Notes: generated by a model from the letters alone, not told the origin. Numbered from the stretch's first letter, positions 11,300-27,172 are shown. The stretch: 64,000 nucleotides of DNA from Microbotryomycetes sp. JL201 (GCA_033819885.1 JAQYUZ010000050.1:1-64000), one strand, 5' to 3'. Numbers and translations are program-made.

Positions 11300-13179
11300 A
11301 TGTCGTTGCCATCAAACGCCACTTGTCGGTGTTTCGCTCTGTCTCGACCGTGTTTGATGCTCGTCGAGCTTGACCGGTTCCGGGTGGGGGACTTGGCGTC
11401 GTTCTTTCGAAGCTTGGTGACACCATTGCAGCGTCGCCATGCCGATTCAATCGCAGACTACGAGTGGGAGCAGCTGCGTGCGCGCCAAGGCGGCAGCAAG
11501 CACCTCGACTTTTTCGACCACGAGCTTCAAGGCGCACATGGAGCTCAAGTTGTGCTGGAAGCCCTGCAGAAGAATCCGGGAGCAACGTCAATGGTGCTGG
11601 TCAGTCATTACGTCGACGACGACGTCATTGCTCGAGACACTCAACGCGCTCACTGCCTCGTTCACGCCCCGACGGACGGCACAGAGTCAAAACAGATTAG
11701 GTGACAATGGCCTGAGGGCATTACTCGTCGGACTGAAGCAACTGCGGTCAAACGCTGTTGGCGCCAGGCTCAGAGTTAGCTGGATCCTGCATTCTTGATG
11801 GACAAATAACTGCGCTGACACGTCGAAACGGTAAGGAAATCAACTTGTCTTCAAACGGATTGACGGACGTGTCTCTGCACTTGATTGCGCTTCAGTGAGT
11901 CAGGCCCTCTTAAGCCGCGTTACGCCACAGCGATTGATTGCCCCGGCCTGGTACACGCAGTCTGCTGCAACCATCGCCGCACCCGCCTACAATCACACAC
12001 TTGTACCTGACCAACAACGCCTTTGAACTGTCCGACCCCGACCTCGCAAGATTCTTTGGCTCGAGTCTGTCGTCGCCTCAATGCTCGTTGCAGTGTCTTT
12101 CCCTGACGACAAACCCAAACATTGGGTCGAGAGGTACACGAGCTCTTTTATCAAATGTCAAACTCGGACCAGGATCACGACTGTCTCAACTTCATTTGTC
12201 ATTGTGCAACCTCGGACCGTCGTCCTCTCGAGCGTTGGCAAATTGGATCGAGGACCCAGACGGTGGTGGGCGATTACAGGTGTTGGGTCTCAATGCGAAT
12301 CGTATTGGAGACATTGGCGTGCGAAGGATAGCTGAAGGCGTCATCAGTGGTCGAGCTTCGAGCTTGATCCACCTCGAATGTCTCGCCAATGACGCCGTCA
12401 CCGCTCCAAGCGGCTACGGAGAGGACCGAGACTCTCCAGACATCCCATCTGACGAAGAAGAATTTATTTTTTCGACGCACGACTGGCGTGCAGAACTCGC
12501 AGCCGCTCAGGAGCGCAACAAGATTGTATTGCGAGAGACCAGGACGGCGGCGCTCGCTGCTTTGGCAGCCGGACGGATTTTGTTCGGAGGCAACGCGCGT
12601 CAAGGTCAATGCGCAGAAGAAAGCGCGTTTCCCTTTACCGAATTGCCCGTCGAGTTGCGCGTGCACGTTTTGCGCTGCTTGGTCATGCTCAAACCTTCTG
12701 TGCACGCCTCGACGTATCCGTCCAAGTCATCAACGCGATCAAAACCAGACCTTTCCTCTTCTCAATCTCTTTCGCCACGACAGAAAGCATATTTATGCTG
12801 TCCGTTGACTGAACGACAATTCTTGCTGCTGCTCGAACATTGCGCCTCGTCGAGCTCTCTCGCGACAGAAATAAGAATCGTGAACCTAACTGGCAAAGTT
12901 CCTTCGCTCAAGCAGACTTTGCACCATGGTTACACGAACGCGAGACAGTCTTTGTCATCCGCGTCGTCGATGGTTACAAGCGGCGGCAATGACAGGGAAG
13001 GGACGAGGTCGAGACCGGGAGAATGGGACGAGTGGACGAGCTCCGGAGCAGGTGAGAGGTTGGAAGAGGCTGCTGCTATGGCAGGCTCGACAGCAAGAGG
13101 AGTCGGCGTTCAAGACGTCGGAGGGTGGGAAGAGTGGTTCCTGCGCAAGGTAGAATGTGACAGGTTTGCGAGAGGGTAG
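11300..13179 (+). CDS. Leucine-rich-repeat (ribonuclease-inhibitor-like) protein
   Basis: Ribonuclease-inhibitor-type repeats are visible in order: LDFFDHELQGAHGAQVVLEA, RLGDNGLRALLVGLKQL, INLSSNGLTDVSLHLIALQ, THLYLTNNAFELSDPDLARF, LSQLHLSLCNLGPSSSRALA, and LQVLGLNANRIGDIGVRRIA. Such proteins form a curved protein-binding surface. After the repeats comes an acidic linker, then FPFTELPVELRVHVLRCLV, which resembles an F-box-like helix pair but is not a clear F-box. The first exons are split by introns around 11595-11690 and 11740-11835 whose exact edges I could not settle; the last exon is open from about 11938. ATG at 11300 is the first in frame, and 11357 is an alternative. It is convergent with the aminopeptidase gene, only 82 bp from its stop. 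The function is unassigned. Confidence 0.75.
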
Positions 13180-13261
13180 TAGCGAAAAGTCGAGACTCGA
13201 AAAGTGACATTGTTGTACTCTTTTGCTTATCATTGGCAGCGTTGCCCAACACAGAGGCCTA

Positions 13262-15147
13262 TCAAGCCTTGACTGCACGGCGAGCAAACTCGATTAACGT
13301 GCGAACAGGCCTTCCGGTCATTCCCGACAAGTTGTATGAACCATCTCCCTTTGCCAAATCCATTGTACCGGCAATGTCCATGTGGGCCCATCGAATCAAG
13401 TTTGATTGGTTCTCGTTGTCTGACCCGTCAACGATCAGGCCGTCGACGAACCTCTTTAAAAAGATGGCGGCCGTGCAAGAGCCAGCGAGCCTGCCTCCAG
13501 TGTTGACGAGGTCCATGCCGCTGTAACCAATCTGCGGCATGTAGCCCTCATCGAGAGGCATCCTCCACACGCGATCACGTTCGGCGACGCCGGCAGCATC
13601 AAGTTCTTGCCAGAGCGAGTCAGAGTTTGTAAACACGCCCGTGAACTGGTTGCCAAGCGCGATCATCATAGCTCCTGTCAGCGTGGCAACATCAACGACT
13701 GTGTGCGGCTTGAATTGGGACGATGCATAGTACAACGCGTCGGCTAAAATCAAACGACCTTCGGCGTCCGTGTTGTCGACTTCGATCGTGACGCCGTTGC
13801 CGGCGACGACAATGTCTCCCGGCTTGGTCGCCTTTCCTGACGGCATATTCTCAGTCAAAGGGATGCACAAGACAAAGTTGATAGGGATCTTGAGCTTGGC
13901 GATGGCTACGCAAGCGGCCAACGTTGTCGCTGCGCCACCCATGTCTGCTCGCATTTCTTTCATGCCCGCTCCAGGTTTGAGCGAGATTCCACCAGAGTCG
14001 AACGTGATGCCCTTGCCAACAAACGCAATCGGCGCCTCGCCCGACTTGCCACCATTGTAGTGCACTTCCAAGAACCTCAAAGGTTCATCTGAACCGCGCG
14101 AGACAGAGATGAACGAGCCCATCTTTTTCGACTCTGCCCAAGCGAGATCGTGCACGTGCACTTTGACGTTGGCGAGTCCAGCAAACTCTTTCTCGGCGCG
14201 CTCGCAAAAGTACGTCGGCGTGCAAATGTTTGCCGGCAGCTCCATCAATTCGCGTGCCAAATTCTGAGCTTTTGCGTAGACTGTGCCCGTTTCCCATGTG
14301 AGGGCGATCCTGCCGTCCTTTGCCTGCTCTGAAGCGAGTTGCGCTTGTTGGCTGTTGTCGCCACCGGCGAGCTCAATCTCGACGGGCGCGAGCTTTTCCT
14401 TGGCGGCCGTCGTCGACTTGTGGTGGTTCGATTGGAAACCGTCGAATGCGGCCAGATTGGCGCCGACTGCCGCCGCGTGAGCAGAGTACAGCGGATCGAT
14501 CGCAAACTGTTTCGAGTTTGCCGCCCGCAACGCATGCGTCGCAATGGCAGCCTAACAATTTCGCTCAGGTCAATATGATTGACAATCATGAACGATAGCG
14601 GGCTTCACTGAACTGACGTTTTTGCGGGAAAGTTCGGCCCGAGCGGCGTCGTCTGCTTGATTTTGGTCTTTGCCGGCCGAGACGGCGACGACGGTCTGAG
14701 CTTGTTGGCCGACATTGTAAAACACTCGCTGTTACGTGACGCGGCGAACAACACCCAAGTCAGCTCTTTTAGCCGGGCCCCACTTGGACATCCGATTGTT
14801 CATCGTCCGCCGTGCACAGCACACAGACAGCCATGACGCGGAACTGTAGAACGCACCACTTCGCCTGCCTTTTCCTTTGCGCGGCTCGATGTCCACAAAG
14901 GCTTGACGATGTCGTTGATGGCCGCGCTCGCGCTCGACACGCCCTCGCCCGATGTGCCATTGACGGCCACGTACACGTCACCGCGATGTGAAGACATGCT
15001 GAAACTCTTCGGCAAAGTTCGATCGAAACGGTGAGGCGAGTGGCGAACGAGCACTTGTCGACCTCGTGCGAGCATGTGCTTCGGAAGCCGAACTATTTCC
15101 TGCGCCGATTTTGACCATGCGGTCATGCACGTGACCCTTTTCGGCAT
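13262..15147 (-). CDS. Leucyl aminopeptidase, peptidase family M17
   Basis: This dimetal exopeptidase removes N-terminal residues from peptides. The catalytic domain is complete, with FVGKGITFDSGGISLKPG, MRADMGGAA, the family signature NTDAEGRLILADAL, and VDVATLTGAMMIALGNQFTG. These supply the metal ligands (Lys, Asp, Asp, Glu) and the Arg. The N-domain is spread over exons ending KEKAGEV and beginning RVFYNVGQQAQ, joined in phase across an intron of about 130 nt (near 14730-14860). A further intron lies near 14540-14620. Two in-frame starts compete: ATG at 15147 adds about 50 Arg-rich residues that look like a mitochondrial presequence, and ATG at 14997 (MSSHRGDVYVAVNG) would give a cytosolic form. 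The family call is firm; the localisation is inferred. Confidence 0.92.
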
Positions 15148-15299
15148 TTCTCATGCTTTCACCATGTGCACACAACGTCTCTCTCGCTGGAAGCAAAAGC
15201 CTCGCGGGAAAATATGACGACTCTGCGTTCGTGCAACGAGGAACAAGAATAAGAAAAATTAATGTCTAAAACAACTCCACGGCAGGAAAACACGAGCTA

Positions 15300-17376
15300 C
15301 TACTGCTTGAGCTCTGTTGGCCTGGTGATGTTGGCAGAGTTGAGCGCAGCAGACCGTGATTGCTTCTCTTGCAGCTCGACCTTGGCGTACCCTGGTCACA
15401 CCGATTTTCAGTCAGTCAACGTGCCTCGATCGAATGCTACCTGAAGCCCCTTGAAACTCCAGTCAAGACTCACATGCACCTCCGAGCAGCGTCAATGTGA
15501 TGCCAAACAGGTTCATTGGATTCAGCTGAACGTTGAAAATGACGACGGCAAGCACGATCGTCAAGACCTGCTTGACATTGGCTGAGAGAGCATCACAAAA
15601 GAGCAATCCCGTCAGCTCATCCAATCTCTTTCAATCGCAAGCCTGGTCCTGATGTCGACTGACCTGCCACCGTCATCGTCAAGGCCGACGTCTTTTTGTT
15701 GGCCGTAAAGCTGACGACATTCAAACCAAACGCGATCGCGCCGTTCATGGCCAACGCGATGGCTTTTCTTCTAGTCATCTCTGTCGCGCTATACACGCGC
15801 ACCCTGTCCAGCTCGCCGCTCGACCAGCCGAAAAAGACGCATTGACAGAACGCAAGTGGCGACATGCGAATGAGCAGGTCAAGCGGATGCAGCTTTAATC
15901 GACCAACTTGAACGCCTGAGAAGCAGCAAACCAAGAGAAGTGTTTATCAGTCGAGCGACGTCGTGTCGGTCTGCGAGTTTTCGCCACTCACGGTTGGTAA
16001 CGATCGTTTTGAGCGCGGCGAGAAGCGTGCCAATCAGTGTCAACACGAAACCCCAAGCCGTCGCCGAATAGTCGCCGTATGTGGCAAATACGACGCCCAT
16101 GACGACAGGAATGAGTGACAGGTAAGTATCTCGCGAATGTCGCTTGCCATACAAGCTTGCCGCCAAGATGATCGTGAATAGCGGCGTCATGGCACGGACG
16201 ACTTGATGAAACTGATTTGACGACGGAGCCGAGTCAGAAACGTGATTGTACCAAACTCGTTGACATGCAATCCTACTGACCGGCACAGACACGAGTCCGA
16301 GACTCAAGTTGGAAACGGCGATATTGACCGTATACAAGACAGAGAACGCAATCATAATCATTCCTTCCCTCGTTGTCAACCTCGCCTGCGTAAAGAACCC
16401 TCGCGCGAGCGCAACCTGCGTTCCTAGTGTGCCACCGAGCATTTGGATCGCCGTCAACGTCCAGGCGAACGGGAATCCTTGCAAGACGAGCTTGTTGTAT
16501 AGTGTCAGACCTATGTTGGAACCAAGGTCAGCTCATCGTATTTCGATATCCGTTGACGGTCAATGGGTATACTGACCCAAGTTGAAGGCAAAGTACATGA
16601 TAAGCCACGCTGTCGGCTTTCATCGCGAGACGACGGTCAGCAAACACGTTTTCGATGGGTACAATGGAACAAGAGACCGTACAGTGTCGAATTTGTCCAT
16701 GACGCTGGCCGTGCGACCGTCGGCCTGTGCAAGACCTCGTGGCAAACCCTTTTCGAGCGAGACTGAGCCCTCGGCGGCCGCATGCGTCAGTTCTCGTTTC
16801 CCCTTTGATGCCATGAACGGCTGAGAAGTGTGTCCGTTCTGTTGTTGTGGTGGTGGTGCATGTGATCCGGTAGACGGCCCAAACTGGATCGCTGAATGTT
16901 CTTGCCTCGCGAGCGGGCTCGTTGGCGATGGCACGTTCGCATAGTCCGATAGCCTTCTCAAAGGGCCGTCCGGCAAGTCTGCGTATTGAGGATTAATCAT
17001 GCTCGGCGAAGACGGGTACGGTGACAAGCTCGGTCGTCTATCGTCGAGCAAGCCGTCCTTGAACGGCCACGAGCGTGCGTTCGAGTCGATCTCGAGCGGT
17101 CCTCCGGTGCCAATGGACGGGCTGTTCATTGGAATGAACAAGTTGCTCGGCTTGTTTGACCTGAGACCGCCAGACAATGAGGGCGTAGTTCCATTGATCG
17201 ACGAACGTTCATCGCTGAGCCGAGCCGACACCGGCGCGAACAGTTACAAAGCATCAGTGTCGGGCGCCGCGGGATGTGATGCAGCTTCTTGTCACTCACT
17301 TGTCTGCGAATCGACTAGGCGGTTGCCCGTTGCTGTCGGCCGTTCCGCGGTCGTCAGGCGCGTGCTCGATCGACAT
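15300..17376 (-). CDS. TPT/DMT-superfamily transporter (nucleotide-sugar or triose-phosphate translocator type)
   Basis: This is a multi-pass carrier of the SLC35 / triose-phosphate-translocator family, probably in the Golgi or ER membrane. The recognisable core is LVLQGFPFAWTLTAIQMLGG, YTVNIAVSNLSLGLVSVPVS, VVRAMTPLFTIILAASLYGK, LSLIPVVMGVVFATYGDY, WGFVLTLIGTLLAALKTIVTN and a final YAKVELQEKQSR tail. The stop is at 15300-15302. A hydrophilic Ser/Pro-rich N-terminal extension of about 190 residues precedes the first helix. The start at 17376 (MSIEHAPDDRGTADSNG) joins through a GTGAGT intron in phase to DERSSINGTTP; the frame upstream of DERSS has no ATG of its own. About six introns. The substrate cannot be read from the sequence. 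Confidence 0.85.
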
Positions 17377-20937
<3,561 letters not shown>

Positions 20938-21182
20938 CGTGGACGCCGCGTGTCACGAACCGCGCCAGGATTCGATAAACACCGGACAGGGCAGCGGCAC
21001 GCCTCGTTTCACGCGATTCAAGAACAGCCGCGCGCGGTCACGGTCACAAGGGAACGGACTCGTTGGCGTCGGCGGGTGGACAGCGCGCGCAGTGTCAAGT
21101 GCAGACAGGAGGTGCTCATCGTCTCGCCAGTGCGCTCACAACGTCGACTGGGCCTCCGGTCGCCGCGCACCGCACACACACA

Positions 21183-21753
21183 ATGTTCAGACCGACACTT
21201 GCCTTGATGAGCAAGGCCTCGAGGGCGCCGCTGACGAGCAAGCAGGCCAACAAGAACTTTTACAAAGGTACGCCGATCCGCCGCGCGCGTCGCTCGACAG
21301 CCTGTCGTTCGCCGTGACACCGTACAAGGGCCGCCGCATTGCTCATTCGTTTGCTCGTGTGCTCTCACTCAGGCACGGGATCGTTCCCCGGTCTCGGTCC
21401 AAAGCGCCAAGGCAGGCATGGCACTCGCTCGAAAGCGCCTTACATCCTCATGCCAGAACGCATGCGCACTTTTGTCGTTCCTCCCGCACTAGACCAATCA
21501 GACGTGAGTGTTCTGGCACATCGCTCCTGCTGACGTAGCTGACGGTCGGACCGTGCTCGCGTTGCAAAAGTTGCGGCCGTACGTCGCAAAGGCCGTAAAG
21601 ATTCACGAGCATCAAGACTCTTGGCCCATGGCAGATTCGAAACCGGACAAGAACAGCAGAAAAGGCGGCACGTTTGGTCCTCGCGGATTCGACGGCGAGT
21701 ACTACATTCAGCTCGCCCGGTTCATGAAGGAGCAAGAGAACGCCAAGCGGTGA
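21183..21753 (+). CDS. MRPL27: Mitochondrial large-subunit ribosomal protein mL41 (MRPL27 family)
   Basis: Three exons encode a small basic mitochondrial ribosomal protein. Exon 1 gives MFRPTLALMSKASRAPLTSK followed by QANKNFYKG, the hallmark PLT-KQANK-YYKGT block of the family. Exon 2 gives TGSFPGLGPKRQGRHGTRSK and MPERMRTFVVP. Exon 3 starts LRPYVAKAVKIHEHQDSW and ends MKEQENAKR. The introns (near 21268-21373 and 21504-21570) are phase-consistent; the second uses an AAAAG acceptor after a GCTGAC branch, which gives the conserved LRPYV directly after LDQSD. The N-terminus is consistent with mitochondrial import. Divergent from SEC23, about 250 bp apart. Confidence 0.88.
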
Positions 21754-22306
21754 TTCGTATCGTGTGTACTTGTTGTCGACCGGAATGTATGTGTGTAAAT
21801 AGTACGCAGCAGCTGCAGCAAAGACGATCTGTCATCATGATGAGCTTGGGCCACTTTGGCAGTGTCAGTCGTCTTGAACTGCTTGAGAGAAACAGAGAAG
21901 GCATTCGATTCGCATTTGAATGATGTGCGAAGCAGGCGACAGCGTGCGTGCAATGCTGTTTGGGTCACTCATGTGACGCGATCGAGTTGCCAGCGCGCTT
22001 TCAGTTTCGACCCAAACCACTCAATGGCGGCCACAGACACGACCCTTGCCGACCGAACGAACGCGTGAGCAACGAGATTATCTGAACTACTTGGCGCTTG
22101 GCTTGCATGCGCTGATTCTTGTCGGTTCACGTCGATGCCTCGTTGTTGTTTGGTCATTCAACTCGTCGAATTTCCTTCGCCATCTGCCGCGCAGGCTGCT
22201 GCATACGTTCACACAGCACTCATTCAAAGCACATGACCTCAAAGCAGCCGTGCCAGTGCGGCCTGCGACCGCGACGCACAACACGGACAACTTGACGCGC
22301 CTGACC
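21754..22306. other. Intergenic region, no gene seen
   Basis: This 553 bp lies between two plus-strand genes. A frame runs open into the next gene from about 22046 but begins at TTG and resembles nothing; it is taken as 5' leader. No repeats or RNA genes seen. Confidence 0.4.
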
Positions 22307-23573
22307 ATGACCGATGGCACAACAAACTTGACAAACTTGACCACAAACACAGACTCGGGCCTGATCATGGACTCTGAAGATAAAGATAGGGCTGTGCATG
22401 ACTTGCGGGGCTATAAAGTGCGTCAGACCCACATTCAAGTCGCCTTCGGGACATCGCGACTGAAACTGGCCGCTTGTGTGCAGGAATTTGTTTCGACACT
22501 CAAATTTGCTTACCTCGAGTCGAACATCAAGTTACAATTCGTCGCACATATCACCGACAAGGATGGGCCGAAACAAATCACGCTTCAGGACAACGACAGG
22601 CTGGGTCCGCCACCGCTCACGAATTACCTACATTGGAGCACGGCTCGCTGACACTTCATATCGAATAATCGACAGAACGTGAGCGCTTGCAGACAAAAGC
22701 CATCCTCAAGGAGCGTAAGATGCGCGCGGCGGAGCTCGAATCCGCCATCCGCGCTGAAGCCGAAAAGCTCGGCAAACGTGAGTGCGGCGCGTGCCACGCT
22801 GCTTCGTTGTCCCGCTGACGAAGGTTTGGGCTTGTAGGACTCGAGCAGCGGGAAGAGCAAGCTCTAGCCGCGGCAAATTTGCTGCAAGAGTGCGAAGCCA
22901 TGGAAGCCGAGATCGCCATGCTCAAGAACAAGAGGCCGCCGGCAGAGGTGACTACCTTGTCACTCACTTCCCTTAGATAGTTCAGCTCATTGTCATCACG
23001 TGTGCAGCGAGTGACGATCGATGAGGCTCTAGCGATTCAGGATGACCAACTGGCGAAGATGGCGCAAATCGGCCCCAAAACGGCAGCCACGATGGAGCAG
23101 ATTTCTGCAGCCAAGTCAAAAATCAAAGCATCAAAGGGACAGATCGAAAAGCTGGAGATGCAGAAGCGCGACATGAGGCGAGAGCAAGAAGATCGCGAGC
23201 TTAAAGGCACCCGCGACGAAAAGGCCGAAGAGGCTTGCCGATGGTTAGTTGACGATCAGGCGTGCTCAGTTTGCCCCGATTTGAACGCGTGGACTTTTCC
23301 AGGATCACGAGTGCCACAGCACTTTTTTCGTCTTTGCTTGGCATTCGCACCGCTTACGCTGTTGGATCGCCGGCAACCGAGATGGTGATCGAGTATGACC
23401 GCGCCGATGGCGATACGCGCACTCTAAGCATCAAATTTGGCCCTGGTGGCAAGTTCATCGGAGCCAACCTCGTCAACTCGTCCGAAGATATTCAAGATGT
23501 CGTTCGAACCTACTTGCCTAGCCAGGATCTGCGGTCGCTCGTGCAGGAGGTCCAGGCAAGGATTGTGCAGTAG
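22307..23573 (+). CDS. Sos7/Kre28-like kinetochore protein (KNL1 complex subunit)
   Basis: Sos7 (Kre28 in budding yeast) partners Spc7/KNL1 at the outer kinetochore. The first exon contains LKLAACVQEFVSTLKFAYLE followed by SNIKLQFVAHI and ITLQDNDRLE, matching the F-LK-KF-YLEQ-TK--FL pattern of the family. Coiled coil follows (ERLQTKAILKERKMRAAELE, and RVTIDEALAIQDDQLAKMAQ onward). The C-terminal exon, with LLGIRTAYAVGSPATEMVIE and a final VRTYLPSQDLRSLVQEVQAR, has the size and pattern of an RWD fold. Introns near 22603-22673, 22780-22837, 22949-23010 and 23244-23302 join in phase. ATG at 22307 is chosen because it is the first ATG in frame; Met codons further on (about 22367) are possible. 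The family call is by pattern only. Confidence 0.6.
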
Positions 23574-23763
23574 ACTATGCAGACTGTTGTTGATCTCTCG
23601 TGGACCTGTTCTCGGCCTTCGTGTTGTATGATGTGTTCTTGTTGTATACGCCTGTTGTGGTCAGGAGCGTGGGCTAGACTCCGCGGAACTTCTGCCGAAG
23701 CGATGCAGGTCGATCAGATGCTCCGGATGATTCTTTCTTCGTCGGCGTTTGACTCGCACTAGT

Positions 23764-25569
23764 ATGCGTCGACTGGCCTGGTTGGTGGCCTTGATTTACG
23801 CAGGACACGGGTTTGCAGCACCCGCGTTTGCGCCTACTGCTGGAGCGCTCCTCGCCGAACGCGATGTGTTTGTGACCTCTCTGAGTATTCCTGGTTACTC
23901 CCAGGCTGACAAACTCTTGATTTTAGCAACATTGGCATCCAAGTCGGAGCCGTATCTACAGTGACGCTCGAGCGCACCAAGACGGTGCGAAAGACGTAAA
24001 GACTCCTTGACGTCGCCGGCCACAGGCTTACAGTTGACACTCGGTGATTGACATCTTTAGGCAGACGGTTACAACAGAAGTCGAAGGTCAACCTACTGTT
24101 GTACCAACGGTCATCGAGACCGAGACTACAATGACGTGAGCGCACTAGACCAGGCCCAATCTCGCTTTGTTTGGCTTACTCTGTCCTTCGGTCAAGGAAG
24201 TGTCACGTCTGTCGCAACGGCTGTTGTTACTCAAATCGCAACACAAACGGTAGTGGAGGGCGTCACTAGGCCCGTGACCGTCACGACCACGTCCGTGCAA
24301 CGCTTCTCATGCTCATGTCCGTTTCTGGCGAAAGGCTTACGAGGCTTTCTGGTTGCATGTTCCTGTCATGCAGAGGATATGACGTTCACCTGGCAACTCA
24401 GATGGTCACCGTTCCTCACACGACGACGTATTTTACTCAGGAAGTCAAGGTCGTGACGGTGCAAGGTCAACCGATTACGAGTACGATCAGCATTTTGACG
24501 ACAGAGTCAGTGTTTGATAGTTCTCAGGCGGGACAAGCATGAAATGATGCCGATATGATTCTGCAGGCTGCCGACGACAAAGCCAAAGCCTCGACCGACT
24601 ATGGATGACTCCGCTCCTAGCAAGAACCCGAAGCAAGATGAGCACGAGCAAGAAGACGGCGAAAAGGACAAGCCAGAGCGAGAGAAAGAAAATTCAAACG
24701 ACGAAAACAGAGACGCGCCGCCGAGGCCGAAGGAAAGAACGGCGACGAGGACGATCACTTCGTTGGCGACGAGCACCGACGCCTTGGGCTCAACGTCCAT
24801 TTCGACCGTACTCGTGCCGACAGCCACTGTCGTCAACAGGTGCAGTCATCAGGGAGTCCTGCACAAGCGCCAGGGCTGAGATGTTGCCGCATGCAGTGCC
24901 GACGCGGACAACAACTCTACAAGCGGCGCTGAGGCATCCGCAGATTCTACCAGCGATTCGACCAACACGAATCAGAACTCGATCGAAATTTGGATGCAAG
25001 AGGGAAACAACAAGACGTACGTCATTGTTGGTGCTGTCGTCGCAGTAAGTCGTTCCCGATGCAAAGTTTTCAATGACGAGCTGACGAATTTTGGGGTATC
25101 ACACGTAGGGAGTTTGCCTGGTTGGCGGTGAGCAACGAGTCCAGAGCTAGAGTGTAATCATTCAGAAAGTTGTGTTCCTGACCGAGCTCAAGTTGTTGTC
25201 GTCTGCGCTGCAGTTATCCTCGCCATCGTGTTCGGACACAAATCATCACCTGCATCCACCGTGGTCAGTTACGGTCCCTCGTACGACAGGAATGGGTCAA
25301 ACGGGGACACTGGGAGGGACCGAAGTCAAACTATCAACATGTCGCAGGGTCAGCAGCCCTCGACTGTGGCGGCGAGCATGAGTCGTCGACCAAAGTACCA
25401 AGAGAGACGCAAGTATGCTCGAGTCGGAAGGGACAGCAGCGAGCAAGAGTCGGGTGATGACGACGAGAAAATGATTTCAAATAGGGCACGGGGTCGCTTG
25501 CCGTCGACGCGGTCGAGTGAGCGCCCGCAAAGCCGGTCGCAATCGAGAATGGGTGGCGGGGACTTTTGA
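23764..25569 (+). CDS. Predicted type I membrane protein with Thr/Val-rich ectodomain
   Basis: I recognise the architecture but not the family. The start gives a signal peptide, MRRLAWLVALIYAGHGFAAP. The ectodomain is built from many short exons rich in Thr and Val (TVTTEVEGQPTVVPTVIETE, VTQIATQTVVEGVTRPVTVT), with runs likely to be O-glycosylated. After an Asn/Ser-rich segment comes one membrane helix, split by introns: YVIVGAVVA / GVCLVG / VILAIVFGH, near 25019-25230. The cytoplasmic tail of about 110 residues is basic and Ser-rich, ending SQSRMGGGDF. At least seven introns, several near 50 nt, so the exon list between 23830 and 24900 is uncertain. The layout is like fungal cell-wall sensors (Wsc/Mid2 type), but no WSC domain is visible. 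Confidence 0.6.
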
Positions 25570-25729
25570 GCGCCGAGGCACGAAGGTAGCTTTTCAGATG
25601 CTACCAGTAGCCAAACGAGACTAGTAAAGTATCCGTGGCTGCTGAAATGAAACTCGTGGCTCGAAGATCTCGGTCACGTGCAACGTTTTGAGCCTTTCGC
25701 TCGTCTCGCCACACACCCGAAGACACAGG

Positions 25730-27082
25730 ATGCCCGGGGCCGTCAAGCGTGGCGGCAGCCACATCAAACATTCCAAGCCAAGAGGAAAAGTTGGCCATGG
25801 TGCCCGTGGCGGCGGTGGGCGAGACCGGTCATCGTACACAAACGGATCGAGCGCCGTGCCCGCGTCTGCGATCGACCAGCCCGACGACGACGATGCAAAC
25901 AGCAACGATGATCAAGGCAAGCTTCTTCCCTGCTGCTGCTCATACTTAAAAGGCTGACTACCATGCGCATGTCTACGAAAGGCGAGCGAGACGAGCTGAC
26001 ATCACGCGTGCCCGTTGCCATGTGGGCAAGTATCGGTATCACGGCAACATGGCATCGTACAGCCAACTGACCACGACGATAATGATAGGACTTTGACCAT
26101 TGCGACCCGCGACGATGCAGCGGCAAAAAGCTCGCCCGCCACGGCCTCATGAAAGAGTTGCGCGTCGGACAACGCTTCCAGGGGATCGTCATGAGGTGAG
26201 CACATAGTCACCAAGCAGTACACTCTGCTCTGCTCGCGCTGAATCCAGGGCGCATTCATTTTATACGGGCAGTCCGCAAGGCACCCAAGTGGTGGCGCCA
26301 AGCGACAGACCACTCGTCGAAAACGCAGGCGTCGCCGTCGTCGAATGCTCATGGGCCAGGCTGGACGAGATTCCGTTCCACAAGATCAAGTCACCGCACG
26401 AAAGACTGCGTCTGTCCGATCCTAGTTCCGCTTTGCCTTTGGAAAGCTGACTAGCGCCACTCAGTGCCCTACCTCATCGCAGCCAACCCCGTCAATTACG
26501 GCAAACGTCAGCGCAATCCATCTTCTGCTACATGCAATATTTTCCTGACGTTTGCACTCTCATCGTAGCCTACAAACTCACTTGCCTGGAGGCTGTTGCG
26601 GCGGCACTGTACATTACCGGATACGACGAGCAAGCCGAGTTACTGTTATCAAAATTCAGTTGGGGTCATTCGTTTTGGAAAATGAACGGGTGCGTGCTTG
26701 TCGCACCCTTGCCGTAGATGTCAGGGTTCTGACCTCTATCGGATGCACAGACCGATCATCGAGAGGTATCGGACGTGCACGGACGCAGACTCAGTCTTGG
26801 CTATGCAAGAGCAGATGATGCTCGAGCTCGATCAAGAGCAAGAAGAGCGAAGTAAGCTCGATTTGCGTGGACGATGACGCTCTCATCACTCGAAAACTCA
26901 CATCCCGGTTCTCTGCAGGAAGAGCAAGGGAGGAAGAAGGTGACGACTTGCTCGTGGAGAATCCAAACCATCAAGGCGCCGGTTGGCAGGACAGCTCCGA
27001 AGAGGACGACGAGGATGACGAGGCAGCCGACGAAGTGGCAACCGTTGCCGAGCAGCTTGAACAATCACGGATAGGCTCTTAA
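25730..27082 (+). CDS. TSR3: Tsr3, 18S rRNA aminocarboxypropyltransferase
   Basis: Tsr3 adds the acp group from S-adenosylmethionine to the hypermodified pseudouridine of 18S rRNA late in 40S maturation. Visible blocks are [89 protein letters not shown] and [12 protein letters not shown], all in family order. The N-terminus is basic and Gly-rich ([19 protein letters not shown]). The C-terminus is acidic ([15 protein letters not shown]) and ends QSRIGS. About six introns. Position 25730 is the first ATG in frame with the Gly-rich leader. It lies 160 bp after the membrane-protein gene and converges with VPS24 90 bp away. Confidence 0.93.
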
Positions 27083-27172
27083 GCGCGTGGTATAACTTGT
27101 GCAACATTGTACAAACATGTCTCGTGAAGGTCCTACAACACCAAAATAATTCGGGCCAATTTGGACCTGAAA

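Noticed and set aside
22046-22306. Extended N-terminus for the Sos7-like protein
   Set aside because: The frame begins at TTG and the added residues match nothing; the first ATG is at 22307.
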